64,000 bases of DNA from Auanema rhodensis (Eukaryota > Nematoda > Chromadorea > Rhabditida > Rhabditidae), in contig OZ059895.1 of NCBI GenBank assembly GCA_964057225.1, positions 1,550,001 to 1,614,000 of the forward strand, in the 5' to 3' direction. Position 1 is the stretch's first letter. Each line of letters begins with the position of its first letter. The notes below the pieces were generated by a model. It had not been told where the DNA came from, ran no database searches, and saw only the letters and a program-made list of their open reading frames with translations. A program made the position numbers and the translations under genes. This document shows, piece after piece, positions 45,743-60,700 of this stretch.

Positions 45743-48700
45743 GTTGAATAACATTGTCCATCGTCTTTGCCTTGAAAAAGGGAATCTAAAAACATCTACT
45801 TTTTGCTAAATTATTTTGAAATTTTTCGAAAAAATTTTTGTCAAAATGTTTTTGGAAGCAATGTTGAGTGTACATGGAAACTCAACATACACTAATGCAT
45901 CATTTTTCAAACGATCATAACTAATTTTTGTATCAAGCGTTTCTCGATGTAGTATAGTGCATTCGATGCGGATTTGTAAGCTGCGTCGATCTGTGTTATC
46001 AGATTTGCGCTAACTTAAAAATGCACCGAGATATCAACTGATATAAGTTCACACTTATATCCTCGATTTTCACCCTGAAGAATTAATTTTTTCGTTGAAT
46101 AACATTGTCCATCGTCTTTGCCTTGAAGAAGGGAATCTAAAAACATCTACTTTTTGCTAAATTATTTTGAAATTTTTCGAAAAAATTTTTGTCAAAATGT
46201 TTTTGGAAGCAATATTGAGTGTACATGGAAACTCAACATACACTAATGCATCATTTTTCAAACGATCATAACTAATTTTTGTATCAAGCGTTTCTCGATG
46301 TAGTATAGTGCATTCGATGCGGATTTGTAAGCTGCGTCGATCTGTGTTATCAGATTTGCGCTAACTTAAAAATGCACCGAGATATCAACTGATATAAGTT
46401 CACACTTATATCCTCGATTTTCACCCTGAAGAATTAATTTTTTCGTTGAATAACATTGTCTATCGTCTTTGCCTTGAAAAATTAAATCTAAAAACATCTA
46501 CTTTTTGCTAAATTATTTTGAAATTTTTCGAAAAAATTTTTGTCAAAATGTTTTTGGAAGCAATGTTGAGTGTACATGGAAACTCAACATACACTAATGC
46601 ATCATTTTTCAAACGATCATAACTAATTTTTGTATTAAGCGTTTCTCAATGTAGTATAATGCATTCGATGCGGATTTTTAAGCTGCGTCGATCTGTGTTA
46701 TCAGATTTGCGCTAGCTTAAAAATGCACCGAGATATCAACTGATATAAGTTCACACTTATATCCTCGATTTTCACCCTGAAGAATTAACTTTTTCGTTGA
46801 ATAACATTGTCCATCGTCTTTGCCTTGAAAAAAGGAATCTAAAAACATCTACTTTTTGCTAAATTATTTTGAAATTTTTCGAAAAAATTTTTGTCAAAAT
46901 GTTTTTGGAAGCAATGTTGAGTGTACATGGAAACTCAACATACACTAATGCATCATTTTTCAAACGATCATAACTAATTTTTGTATTAAGCGTTTTTCAA
47001 TGTAGTATAGTGCATTCGATGTGGATTTTTAAGCTGCGTCGATCTGTGTTATCAGATTTGCGCTAGCTTAAAAATGCACCGAGATATCAACTGATATAAG
47101 TTCACACTTATATCCTCGATTTTCACCCTGAAGAATTAATTTTTTCGTTGAATAACATTGTCTATCGTCTTTGCCTTGAAAAATGTAATCTAAAAACATC
47201 TACTTTTTGCTAAATTATTTTGAAATTTTTCGAAAAAATTTTTGTCAAAATGTTTTTGGAAGCAATGTTGAGTGTACATGGAAACTCAACATACACTAAT
47301 GCATCATTTTTCAAACGATCATAACTAATTTTTGTATCAAGCGTTTCTCAATGTAGTATAGTGCATTCGATGCGAATTTTTAAGCTGCGTCGATCTGTGT
47401 TATCAGATTTGCGCTAGCTTAAAAATGCACCGAGATATCAACTAATACAAGTTCACACTTATATCCTCGATTTTCACCCTGAAGAATTAATTTTCTCGTT
47501 GAATAACATTGTCCATCGTCTTTGCCTTGAAAAAAGGAATCTAAAAACATCTACTTTTTGCTAAATTATTTTGAAATTTTTTGAAAAAATTTTTGTCAAA
47601 ATGTTTTTGGAAGCAATGTTGAGTGTACATGGAAACTCAACATACACTAATGCATCATTTTTCAAACGATCATAACTAATTTTTGTATTAAGCGTTTTTC
47701 AATGTAGTATAGTGCATTCGATGCGGATTTTTAAGCTGCGTCGATCTGTGTTATCAGATTTGCGCTAGCTTAAAAATGCACCGAGATATCAACTGATATA
47801 AGTTCACACTTATATCCTCGATTTTCACCCTGAAGAATTAATTTTTTCGTTGAATAACATTGTCTATCGTCTTTGCCTTGAAAAATGTAATCTAAAAACA
47901 TCTACTTTTTGCTAAATTATTTTGAAATTTTTCGAAAAAATTTTTGTCAAAATGTTTTTGGAAGCAATGTTGAGTGTACATGGAAACTCAACATACACTA
48001 ATGCATCATTTTTCAAACGATCATAACTAATTTTTGTATCAAGCGTTTCTCGATGTAGTATAGTGCATTCGATGCGGATTTGTAAGCTGCGTCGATCTGT
48101 GTTATCAGATTTGCGCTAACTTAAAAATGCACCGAGATATCAACTGATATAAGTTCACACTTATATCCTCGATTTTCACCCTGAAGAACCAATTTTTTCG
48201 TTGAATAACATTGTCCATCGTCTTCGCCTTGAGAAAAGGAATCTAAAAACATCTACTTTTTGCTACATTATTTTGAAATTTTTCGAAAAAATTTTTGTCA
48301 AAATGTTTTTGGAAGCAATGTTGAGTGTACATGGAAACTCAACATACACTAATGCATCAATATTCAAACGATCATAACTAATTTTTGTATTAAGCGTTTT
48401 TCAATGTAGTATAGTGCATTCGATGCGGATTTTTAAGCTGCGTCGATCTGTGTTATCAGATTTGCGCTAGCTTAAAAATGCACCGAGATATCAACTGATA
48501 TAAGTTCACACTTATATCCTCGATTTTCACCCTGAAGAATTAATTTTTTCGTTGAATAACATTGTCTATCGTCTTTGCCTTGAAAAATGAAATCTAAAAA
48601 CATCTACTTTTTGTTAAATTATTTTGAAATTTTTCGAAAAAATTTTTGTCAAAATGTTTTTGGAAGCAATGTTGAGTGTACATGGAAACTCAACATACAC

Positions 48701-51700
48701 TAATGCATCATTTTTCAAACGATCATAACTAATTTTTGTATTAAGCTTTTCTCAATGTAATATAGTGCATTCGATGCGGATTTTTAAGCTGCGTCGATCT
48801 GTGTTATCAGATTTGCGCTAGCTTAAAAATGCACCGAGATATCAACTGATATAAGTTCACACTTATATCCTCGATTTTCACCCTGAAGAAATAATTTTTT
48901 CGTTGAATAACATTGTCCATCGTCTTTGCATTGAAAAAAGGAATCTAAAAACATCTACTTTTTGCTAAATTATTTTGAAATTTTTCGAAAAAATTTTTGT
49001 CAAAATGTTTTTGGAAGCAATGTTGAGTGTACATGGAAACTCAACATACACTAATGCATCATTTTTCAAACGATCATAACTAATTTTTGTATCAAGCGTT
49101 TCTCGATGTAGTATAGTGCATTCGATGCGGATTTGTAAGCTGCGTCGATCTGTGTTATCAGATTTGCGCTAACTTAAAAATGCACCGAGATATCAACTGA
49201 TATAAGTTCACACTTATATCCTCGATTTTCACCCTGAAGAAATAATTTTTTCGTTGAATAACATTGTCCATCGTCTTTGCCTTGAAAAAAGGAATCTAAA
49301 AACATCTACTTTTTGCTAAATTATTTTGAAATTTTTCGAAAAAATTTTTGTCAAAATGTTTTTGGAAGCAATGTTGAGTGTACATGGAAACTCAACATAC
49401 ACTAATGCATCATTTTTCAAACGATCATAACTAATTTTTGTATCAAGCGTTTCTCGATGTAGTATAGTGCATTCGATGCGGATTTGTAAGCTGCGTCGAT
49501 CTGTGTTATCAGATTTGCGCTAACTTAAAAATGCACCGAGATATCAACTGATATAAGTTCACACTTATATCCTCGATTTTCACCCTGAAGAATTAATTTT
49601 TTCGTTGAATAACATTGTCTATCGTCTTTGCCTTGAAAAATGAAATCTAAAAACATCTACTTTTTGCTAAATTATTTTGAAATTTTTCGAAAAAATTTTT
49701 GTCAAAATGTTTTTGGAAGCAATGTTGAGTGTACATGGAAACTCAACATACACTAATGCATCATTTTTCAAACGATCATAACTAATTTTTGTATTAAGCG
49801 TTTCTCAATGTAGTATAGTGCATTCGATGCGGATTTTTAAGCTGCGTCGATCTGTGTTATCAGATTTGCGCTAGCTTAAAAATGCACCGAGATATCAACT
49901 GATATAAGTTCACACTTATATCCTCGATTTTCACCCTGAAGAAATAATTTTTTCGTTGAATAACATTGTCCATCGTCTTTGCCTTGAAAAAAGGAATCTA
50001 AAAACATCTACTTTTTGCTAAATTATTTTGAAATTTTTCGAAAAAATTTTTGTCAAAATGTTTTTGGAAGCAATGTTGAGTGTACATGGAAACTCAACAT
50101 ACACTAATGCATCATTTTTCAAACGATCATAACTAATTTTTGTATCAAGCGTTTCTCAATGTAGTATAGTGCATTCGATGCGGATTTTTAAGCTGCGTCG
50201 ATCTGTGTTATCAGATTTGCGCTAGCTTAAAAATGCACCGAGATATCAACTAATACAATTTCACACTTATATCCTCGATTTTCACCCTGAAGAATTAATT
50301 TTCTCGTTGAATAACATTGTCCATCGTCTTTGCCTTGAAAAAAGGAATCTAAAAACATCTACTTTTTGCTAAATTATTTTGAAATTTTTCGAAAAAATTT
50401 TTGTCAAAATGTTTTTGGAAGCAATGTTGAGTGTACATGGAAACTCAACATACACTAATGCATCATTTTTCAAACGATCATAACTAATTTTTGTATTAAG
50501 CTTTTCTCAATGTAGTATAGTGCATTCGATGCGGATTTTTAAGCTGCGTCGATCTGTGTTATCAGATTTGCGCTAGCTTAAAAATGCACCGAGATATCAA
50601 CTGATATAAGTTCACACTTATATCCTCGATTTTCACCCTGAAGAATTAATTTTTTCGTTGAATAACATTGTCTATCGTCTTTGCCTTGAAAAAAGGAATC
50701 TAAAAACATCTACTTTTTGCTAAATTATTTTGAAATTTTTCGAAAAAATTTTTGTCAAAATGTTTTTGGAAGCAATGTTGAGTGTACATGGAAACTCAAC
50801 ATACACTAATGCATCATTTTTCAAACGATCATAACTAATTTTTGTATTAAGCGTTTTTCAATGTAGTATAGTGCATTCGATGCGGATTTTTAAGCTGCGT
50901 CGATCTGTGTTATCAGATTTGCGCTAACTTAAAAATGCACCGAGATATCAACTGATATAAGTTCACACTTATATCCTCGATTTTCACCCTGAAGAATCAA
51001 TTTTTTCGTTGAATAACATTGTCCATCGTCTTCGCCTTGAAAAAAGGAATCTAAAAACATCTACTTTTTGCTACATTATTTTGAAATTTTTCGAAAAAAT
51101 TTTTGTCAAAATGTTTTTGGAAGCAATGTTGAGTGTACATGGAAACTCAACATACACTAATGCATCATTTTTCAAACGATCATAACTAATTTTTGTATCA
51201 AGCGTTTCTCAATGTAGTATAGTGCATTCGATGCGGATTTTTAAGCTGCGTCGATCTGTCTTATCCGATTTGCGCTAGCTTAAAAATGCACCGAGATATC
51301 AACTGATATAAGTTCACACTCATATCCTCGATTTTCACACTGAAGAATTAATTTTTTCGTTGAAAAACATTGTCTATCGTCTTTGCCTTGAAAAAAGGAA
51401 TCTAAAAACATCTACTTTTTGCTACATTATTTTGAAATTTTTCGAAAAAATTTTTGTCAAAATGTTTTTGGAAGCAATGTTGAGTGTACATGGAAACTCA
51501 ACATACACTAATGCATCATTTTTCAAACGATCATAACTAATTTTCGTATTTAGCGTTTCTCAATGTAGTATAGTGCATTCGATGCGGATTTTTAAGCTGC
51601 GTCGATCTGTGTTATCAGATTTGCGCTAGCTTAAAAATGCACCGAGATATCAACTGATATAAGTTCACACTTATATCCTCGATTTTCACACTGAAGAATT

Positions 51701-54700
51701 AATTTTTTCGTTGAATAACATTGTCTATCGTCTTTGCCTTGAAAAATGGAATCTAAAAACATCTACTTTTTGCTAAATTATTTTGAAATTTTTCGAAAAA
51801 ATTTTTGTCAAAATGTTTTTGGAAGCAATGTTGAGTGTACATGGAAACTCAACATACACTAATGCATCATTTTTCAAACGATCATAACTAATTTTTGTAT
51901 TAAGCGTTTCTCAATGTAGTATAGTGCATTCGATGCGGATTTTTAAGCTGCGTCGATCTGTGTTATCAGATTTGCGCTAGCTTAAAAATGCACCGAGATA
52001 TCAACTGATATAAGTTCACACTTATATCCTCGATTTTCACCCTGAAGAAATAATTTTTTCGTTGAATAACATTGTCCATCGTCTTTGCCTTGAAAAAAGG
52101 AATCTAAAAACATCTACTTTTTGCTAAATTATTTTGAAATTTTTCGAAAAAATTTTTGTCAAAATGTTTTTGGAAGCAATGTTGAGTGTACATGGAAACT
52201 CAACATACACTAATGCATCATTTTTCAAACGATCATAACTAATTTTTGTATTTAGCGTTTCTCAATGTAGTATAGTGCATTCGATGCGGATTTTTAAGCT
52301 GCGTCGATCTGTGTTATCAGATTTGCGCTAGCTTAAAAATGCACCGAGATATCAACTGATATAAGTTCACACTTATATCCTCGATTTTCACACTGAAGAA
52401 TTAATTTTTTCGTTGAATAACATTGTCTATCGTCTTTGCCTTGAAAAATGGAATCTAAAAACATCTACTTTTTGCTAAATTATTTTGAAATTTTTCGAAA
52501 AAATTTTTGTCAAAATGTTTTTGGAAGCAATGTTGAGTGTACATGGAAACTCAACATACACTAATGCATCATTTTTCAAACGATCATAACTAATTTTTGT
52601 ATCAAGCGTTTCTCAATGTAGTATAGTGCATTCGATGCGGATTTTTAAGCTGCGTCGATCTGTGTTATCAGATTTGCGCTAGCTTAAAAATGCACCGAGA
52701 TATCAACTGATATAAGTTCACACTTATATCCTCGATTTTCACACTGAAGAATTAATTTTTTCGTTGAATAACATTGTCTATCGTCTTTGCCTTGAAAAAA
52801 GGAATCTAAAAACATCTACTTTTTGCTAAATTATTTTGAAATTTTTCGAAAAAATTTTTGTCAAAATGTTTTTGGAAGCAATGTTGAGTGTACATGGAAA
52901 CTCAACATACACTAATGCATCATTTTTCAAACGATCATAACTAATTTTTGTATTAAGCGTTTCTCAATGTAGTATAGTGCATTCGATGCGGATTTTTAAG
53001 CTGCGTCGATCTGTGTTATCAGATTTGCGCTAGCTTAAAAATGCACCGAGATATCAACTGATATAAGTTCACACTTATATCCTCGATTTTCACCCTGAAG
53101 AAATAATTTTTTCGTTGAATAACATTGTCTATCGTCTTTGCCTTGAAAAAAGGAATCTAAAAACATCTACTTTTTGCTAAATTATTTTGAAATTTTTCGA
53201 AAAAAATTTTGTCAAAATGTTTTTGGAAGCAATGTTGAGTGTACATGGAAACTCAACATACACTAATGCATCATTTTTCAAACGATCATAACTAATTTTT
53301 GTATTAAGCGTTTCTCAATGTAGTATAGTGCATTCGATGCGGATTTTTAAGCTGCGTCGATCTGTGTTATCAGATTTGCGCTAGCTTAAAAATGCACCGA
53401 GATATCAACTGATATAAGTTCACACTTATATCCTCGATTTTCACCCTGAAGAAATAATTTTTTCGTTGAATAACATTGTCCATCGTCTTTGCCTTGAAAA
53501 AAGGAATCTGAAAACATCTACTTTTTGCTAAATTATTTTGAAATTTTTCGAAAAAATTTTTGTCAAAATGTTTTTGGAAGCAATGTTGAGTGTACATGGA
53601 AACTCAACATACACTAATGCATCATTTTTCAAACGATCATAACTAATTTTTGTATTAAGCGTTTCTCAATGTAGTATAGTGCATTCGATGCGGATTTTTA
53701 AGCTGCGTCGATCTGTGTTATCAGATTTGCGCTAGCTTAAAAATGCACCGAGATATCAACTGATATAAGTTCACACTTATATCCTCGATTTTCACCCTGA
53801 AGAAATAATTTTTTCGTTGAATAACATTGTCCATCGTCTTTGCCTTGAAAAAAGGAATCTAAAAACATCTACTTTTTGCTAAATTATTTTGAAATTTTTC
53901 GAAAAAATTTTTGTCAAAATGTTTTTGGAAGCAATGTTGAGTGTACATGGAAACTCAACATACACTAATGCATCATTTTTCAAACGATCATAACTAATTT
54001 TTGTATTAAGCGTTTTTCAATGTAGTATAGTGCATTCGATGCGGATTTTTAAGCTGCGTCGATCTGTGTTATCAGATTTGCGCTAGCTTAAAAATGCACC
54101 GAGATATCAACTGATATAAGTTCACACTTATATCCTCGATTTTCACCCTGAAGAATTAATTTTTTCGTTGAATAACATTGTCTATCGTCTTTGCCTTGAA
54201 AAAAGGAATCTAAAAACATCTACTTTTTGATAAATTATTTTGAAATTTTTCGAAAAAATTTTTGTCAAAATGTTTTTGGAAGCAATGTTGAGTGTACATG
54301 GAAACTCAACATACACTAATGCATCATTTTTCAAACGATCATAACTAATTTTTGTATTAAGCGTTTTTCAATGTAGTATAGTGCATTCGATGCGGATTTT
54401 TAAGCTGCGTCGATCTGTGTTATCAGATTTGCGCTAACTTAAAAATGCACCGAGATATCAACTGATATAAGTTCACACTTATATCCTCGATTTTCACTCT
54501 GAAGAATCAATTTTTTCGTTGAATAACATTGTCCATCGTCTTCGCCTTGAAAAAAGGAATCTAAAAACATCTACTTTTTGCTACATTATTTTGAAATTTT
54601 TCGAAAAAATTTTTGTCAAAATGTTTTTGGAAGCAATGTTGAGTGTACATGGAAACTCAACATACACTAATGCATCATTTTTCAAACGATCATAACTAAT

Positions 54701-57700
54701 TTTTGTATCAAGCGTTTCTCAATGTAGTATAGTGCATTCGATGCGGATTTTTAAGCTGCGTCGATCTGTCTTATCAGATTTGCGCTAGCTTAAAAATGCA
54801 CCGAGATATCAACTGATATAAGTTCACACTCATATCCTCGATTTTCACACTGAAGAATTAATTTTTTCGTTGAAAAACATTGTCTATCGTCTTTGCCTTG
54901 AAAAAAGGAATCTAAAAACATCTACTTTTTGCTACATTATTTTGAAATTTTTCGAAAAAATTTTTGTCAAAATGTTTTTGGAAGCAATGTTGAGTGTACA
55001 TGGAAACTCAACATACACTAATGCATCATTTTTCAAACGATCATAACTAATTTTTGTATTTAGCGTTTCTCAATGTAGTATAGTGCATTCGATGCGGATT
55101 TGTAAGCTGCGTCGATCTGTGTTATCAGATTTGCGCTAGCTTAAAAATGCACCGAGATATCAACTGATATAAGTTCACACTTATATCCTCGATTTTCACA
55201 CTGAAGAATTAATTTTTTCGTTGAATAACATTGTCTATCGTCTTTGCTTTGAAAAATGGAATCTAAAAACATCTACTTTTTGCTAAATTATTTTGAAATT
55301 TTTCGAAAAAATTTTTGTCAAAATGTTTTTGGAAGCAATGTTGAGTGTACATGGAAACTCAACATACACTAATGCATCATTTTTCAAACGATCATAACTA
55401 ATTTTTGTATTAAGCGTTTCTCAATGTAGTGTAGTGCATTCGATGCGGATTTTTAAGCTGCGTCGATCTGTGTTATCAGATTTGCGCTAGCTTAAAAATG
55501 CACCGAGATATCAACTGATATAAGTTCACACTCATATCCTCGATTTTCACACTGAAGAAATAATTTTTTCGTTGAATAACATTGTCTATCGTCTTTGCCT
55601 TGAAAAAAGGAATCTGAAAACATCTACTTTTTGCTACATTATTTTGAAATTTTTCGAAAAAATTTTTGTCAAAATGTTTTTGGAAGCAATGTTGAGTGTA
55701 CATGGAAACTCAACATACACTAATGCATCATTTTTCAAACGATCATAACTAATTTTTGTATTTAGCGTTTCTCAATGTAGTATAGTGCATTCGATGCGGA
55801 TTTGTAAGCTGCGTCGATCTGTGTTATCAGATTTGCGCTAGCTTAAAAATGCACCGAGATATCAACTGATATAAGTTCACACTTATATCCTCGATTTTCA
55901 CACTGAAGAAATAATTTTTTCGTTGAATAACATTGTCCATCGGCTTTGCCTTGAAAAATGGAATCTAAAAACATCTACTTTTTGCTAAATTATTTTGAAA
56001 TTTTTCGAAAAAATTTTTGTCAAAATGTTTTTGGAAGCAATGTTGAGTGTACATGGAAACTCAACATACACTAATGCATCATTTTTCAAACGATCATAAC
56101 TAATTTTTGTATTAAGCGTTTCTCAATGTAGTGTAGTGCATTCGATGCGGATTTTTAAGCTGCGTCGATCTGTGTTATCAGATTTGCGCTAGCTTAAAAA
56201 TGCACCGAGATATCAACTGATATAAGTTCACACTTATATCCTCGATTTTCACCCTGAAGAAATAATTTTTTCGTTGAATAACATTGTCCATCGTCTTTGC
56301 CTTGAAAAAAGGAATCTGAAAACATCTACTTTTTGCTAAATTATTTTGAAATTTTTCGAAAAAATTTTTGTCAAAATGTTTTTGGAAGCAATGTTGAGTG
56401 TACATGGAAACTCAACATACACTAATGCATCATTTTTCAAACGATCATAACTAATTTTTGTATTAAGCGTTTCTCAATGTAGTATAATGCATTCGATGCG
56501 GATTTTTAAGCTGCGTCGATCTGTGTTATCAGATTTGCGCTAGCTTAAAAATGCACCGAGATATCAACTGATATAAGTTCACACTTATATCCTCGATTTT
56601 CACCCTGAAGAAATAATTTTTTCGTTGAATAACATTGTCCATCGTCTTTGCCTTGAAAAAAGGAATCTGAAAACATCTACTTTTTGCTAAATTATTTTGA
56701 AATTTTTCGAAAAAATTTTTGTCAAAATGTTTTTGGAAGCAATGTTGAGTGTACATGGAAACTCAACATACACTAATGCATCATTTTTCAAACGATCATA
56801 ACTAATTTTTGTATTAAGCGTTTCTCAATGTAGTATAGTGCATTCGATGCGGATTTTTAAGCTGCGTCGATCTGTGTTATCAGATTTGCGCTAGCTTAAA
56901 AATGCACCGAGATATCAACTGATATAAGTTAACACTTATATCCTCGATTTTCACCCTGAAGAAATAATTTTTTCGTTGAATAACATTGTCCATCGGCTTT
57001 GCCTTGAAAAAAGGAATCTAAAAACATCTACTTTTTGCTAAATTATTTTGAAATTTTTCGAAAAAATTTTTGTCAAAATGTTTTTGGAAGCAATGTTGAG
57101 TGTACATGGAAACTCAACATACACTAATGCATCATTTTTCAAACGATCATAACTAATTTTTGTATTAAGCGTTTTTCAATGTAGTATAGTGCATTCGATG
57201 CGGATTTTTAAGCTGCGTCGATCTGTGTTATCAGATTTGCGCTAGCTTAAAAATGCACCGAGATATCAACTGATATAAGTTCACACATATATCCTCGATT
57301 TTCACCCTGAAGAAATAATTTTTTCGTTGAATAACATTGTCCATCGTCTTTGCCTTGAAAAAAGGAATCTAAAAACATCTACTTTTTGCTAAATTATTTT
57401 GAAATTTTTCGAAAAAATTTCTGTCAAAATGTTTTTGGAAGCAATGTTGAGTGTACATGGAAACTCAACATACACTAATACATCATTTTTCAAACGATCA
57501 TAACTAATTTTTGTATTAAGCGTTTCTCAATGTAGTATAGTGCATTCGATGCGGATTTTTAAGCTGCGTCGATCTGTCTTATCCGATTTGCGCTAGCTTA
57601 AAAATGCACCGAGATATCAACTGATATAAGTTCACACTCATATCCTCGATTTTCACACTGAAGAATTAATTTTTTCGTTGAAAAACATTGTCTATCGTCT

Positions 57701-60700
57701 TTGCCTTGAAAAAAGGAATCTAAAAACATCTACTTTTTGCTAAATTATTTTGAAATTTTTCGAAAAAATTTTTGTCAAAATGTTTTTGGAAGCAATGTTG
57801 AGTGTACATGGAAACTCAACATACACTAATGCATCATTTTTCAAACGATCATAACTAATTTTTGTATTAAGCGTTTCTCAATGTAGTATAGTGCATTCGA
57901 TGCGGATTTTTAAGCTGCGTCGATCTGTGTTATCAGATTTGCGCTAGCTTAAAAATGCACCGAGATATCAACTGATATAAGTTCACACATATATCCTCGA
58001 TTTTCACCCTGAAGAAATAATTTTTTCGTTGAATAACATTGTCCATCGTCTTTGCCTTGAAAAAAGGAATCTAAAAACATCTACTTTTTGCTAAATTATT
58101 TTGAAATTTTTCGAAAAAATTTCTGTCAAAATGTTTTTGGAAGCAATGTTGAGTGTACATGGAAACTCAACATACACTAATACATCATTTTTCAAACGAT
58201 CATAACTAATTTTTGTATTAAGCGTTTCTCAATGTAGTATAGTGCATTCGATGCGGATTTTTAAGCTGCGTCGATCTGTGTTATCAGATTTGCGCTAGCT
58301 TAAAAATGCACCGAGATATCAACTGATATAAGTTCACACTTATATCCTCGATTTTCACACTGAAGAATTAATTTTTTCGTTGAATAACATTGTCTATCGT
58401 CTTTGCCTTGAAAAATGGAATCTAAAAACATCTACTTTTTGCTAAATTATTTTGAAATTTTTCGAAAAAATTTTTGTCAAAATGTTTTTGGAAGCAATGT
58501 TGAGTGTACATGGAAACTCAACATACACTAATGCATCATTTTTCAAACGATCATAACTAATTTTTGTATTAAGCGTTTCTCAATGTAGTATAGTGCATTC
58601 GATGCGGATTTTTAAGCTGCGTCGATCTGTGTTATCAGATTTGCGCTAGCTTAAAAATGCACCGAGATATCAACTGATATAAGTTCACACTTATATCCTC
58701 GATTTTCACCCTGAAGAAATAATTTTTTCGTTGAATAACATTGTCCATCGTCTTTGCCTTGAAAAAAGGAATCTAAAAACATCTACTTTTTGCTAAATTA
58801 TTTTGAAATTTTTCGAAAAAATTTTTGTCAAAATGTTTTTGGAAGCAATGTTGAGTGTACATGGAAACTCAACATACACTAATGCATCATTTTTCAAACG
58901 ATCATAACTAATTTTTGTATTAAGCGTTTTTCAATGTAGTATAGTGCATTCGATGCGGATTTTTAAGCTGCGTCGATCTGTGTTATCAGATTTGCGCTAG
59001 CTTAAAAATGCACCGAGATATCAACTGATATAAGTTCACACTTATATCCTCGATTTTCACCCTGAAGAAATAATTTTTTCGTTGAATAACATTGTCCATC
59101 GTCTTTGCCTTGAAAAAAGGAATCTGAAAACATCTACTTTTTGCTAAATTATTTTGAAATTTTTCGAAAAAATTTTTGTCAAAATGTTTTTGGAAGCAAT
59201 GTTGAGTGTACATGGAAACTCAACATACACTAATGCATCATTTTTCAAACGATCATAACTAATTTTTGTATTAAGCGTTTTTCAATGTAGTATAGTGCAT
59301 TCGATGCGGATTTTTAAGCTGCGTCGATCTGTGTTATCAGATTTGCGCTAGCTTAAAAATGCACCGAGATATCAACTGATATAAGTTCACACTTATATCC
59401 TCGATTTTCACCCTGAAGAATTAATTTTTTCGTTGAATAACATTGTCTATCGTCTTTGCCTTGAAAAAAGGAATCTAAAAACATCTACTTTTTGATAAAT
59501 TATTTTGAAATTTTTCGAAAAAATTTTTGTCAAAATGTTTTTGGAAGCAATGTTGAGTGTACATGGAAACTCAACATACACTAATGCATCATTTTTCAAA
59601 CGATCATAACTAATTTTTGTATTAAGCGTTTTTCAATGTAGTATAGTGCATTCGATGCGGATTTTTAAGCTGCGTCGATCTGTGTTATCAGATTTGCGCT
59701 AACTTAAAAATGCACCGAGATATCAACTGATATAAGTTCACACTTATATCCTCGATTTTCACCCTGAAGAATCAATTTTTTCGTTGAATAACATTGTCCA
59801 TCGTCTTCGCCTTGAAAAAAGGAATCTAAAAACATCTACTTTTTGCTACATTATTTTGAAATTTTTCGAAAAAATTTTTGTCAAAATGTTTTTGGAAGCA
59901 ATGTTGAGTGTACATGGAAACTCAACATACACTAATGCATCATTTTTCAAACGATCATAACTAATTTTTGTATCAAGCGTTTCTCAATGTAGTATAGTGC
60001 ATTCGATGCGGATTTTTAAGCTGCGTCGATCTGTCTTATCAGATTTGCGCTAGCTTAAAAATGCACCGAGATATCAACTGATATAAGTTCACACTCATAT
60101 CCTCGATTTTCACACTGAAGAATTAATTTTTTCGTTGAAAAACATTGTCTATCGTCTTTGCCTTGAAAAAAGGAATCTAAAAACATCTACTTTTTGCTAA
60201 ATTATTTTGAAATTTTTGGAAAAAATTTTTGTCAAAATGTTTTTGGAAGCAATGTTGAGTGTACATGGAAACTCAACATACACTAATGCATCATTTTTCA
60301 AACGATCATAACTAATTTTTGTATTTAGCGTTTCTCAATGTAGTATAGTGCATTCGATGCGGATTTGTAAGCTGCGTCGATCTGTGTTATCAGATTTGCG
60401 CTAGCTTAAAAATGCACCGAGATATCAACTGATATAAGTTCACACTTATATCCTCGATTTTCACACTGAAGAATTAATTTTTTCGTTGAATAACATTGTC
60501 TATCGTCTTTGCCTTGAAAAATGGAATCTAAAAACATCTACTTTTTGCTAAATTATTTTGAAATTTTTCGAAAAAATTTTTGTCAAAATGTTTTTGGAAG
60601 CAATGTTGAGTGTACATGGAAACTCAACATACACTAATGCATCATTTTTCAAACGATCATAACTAATTTTTGTATTAAGCGTTTCTCAATGTAGTGTAGT

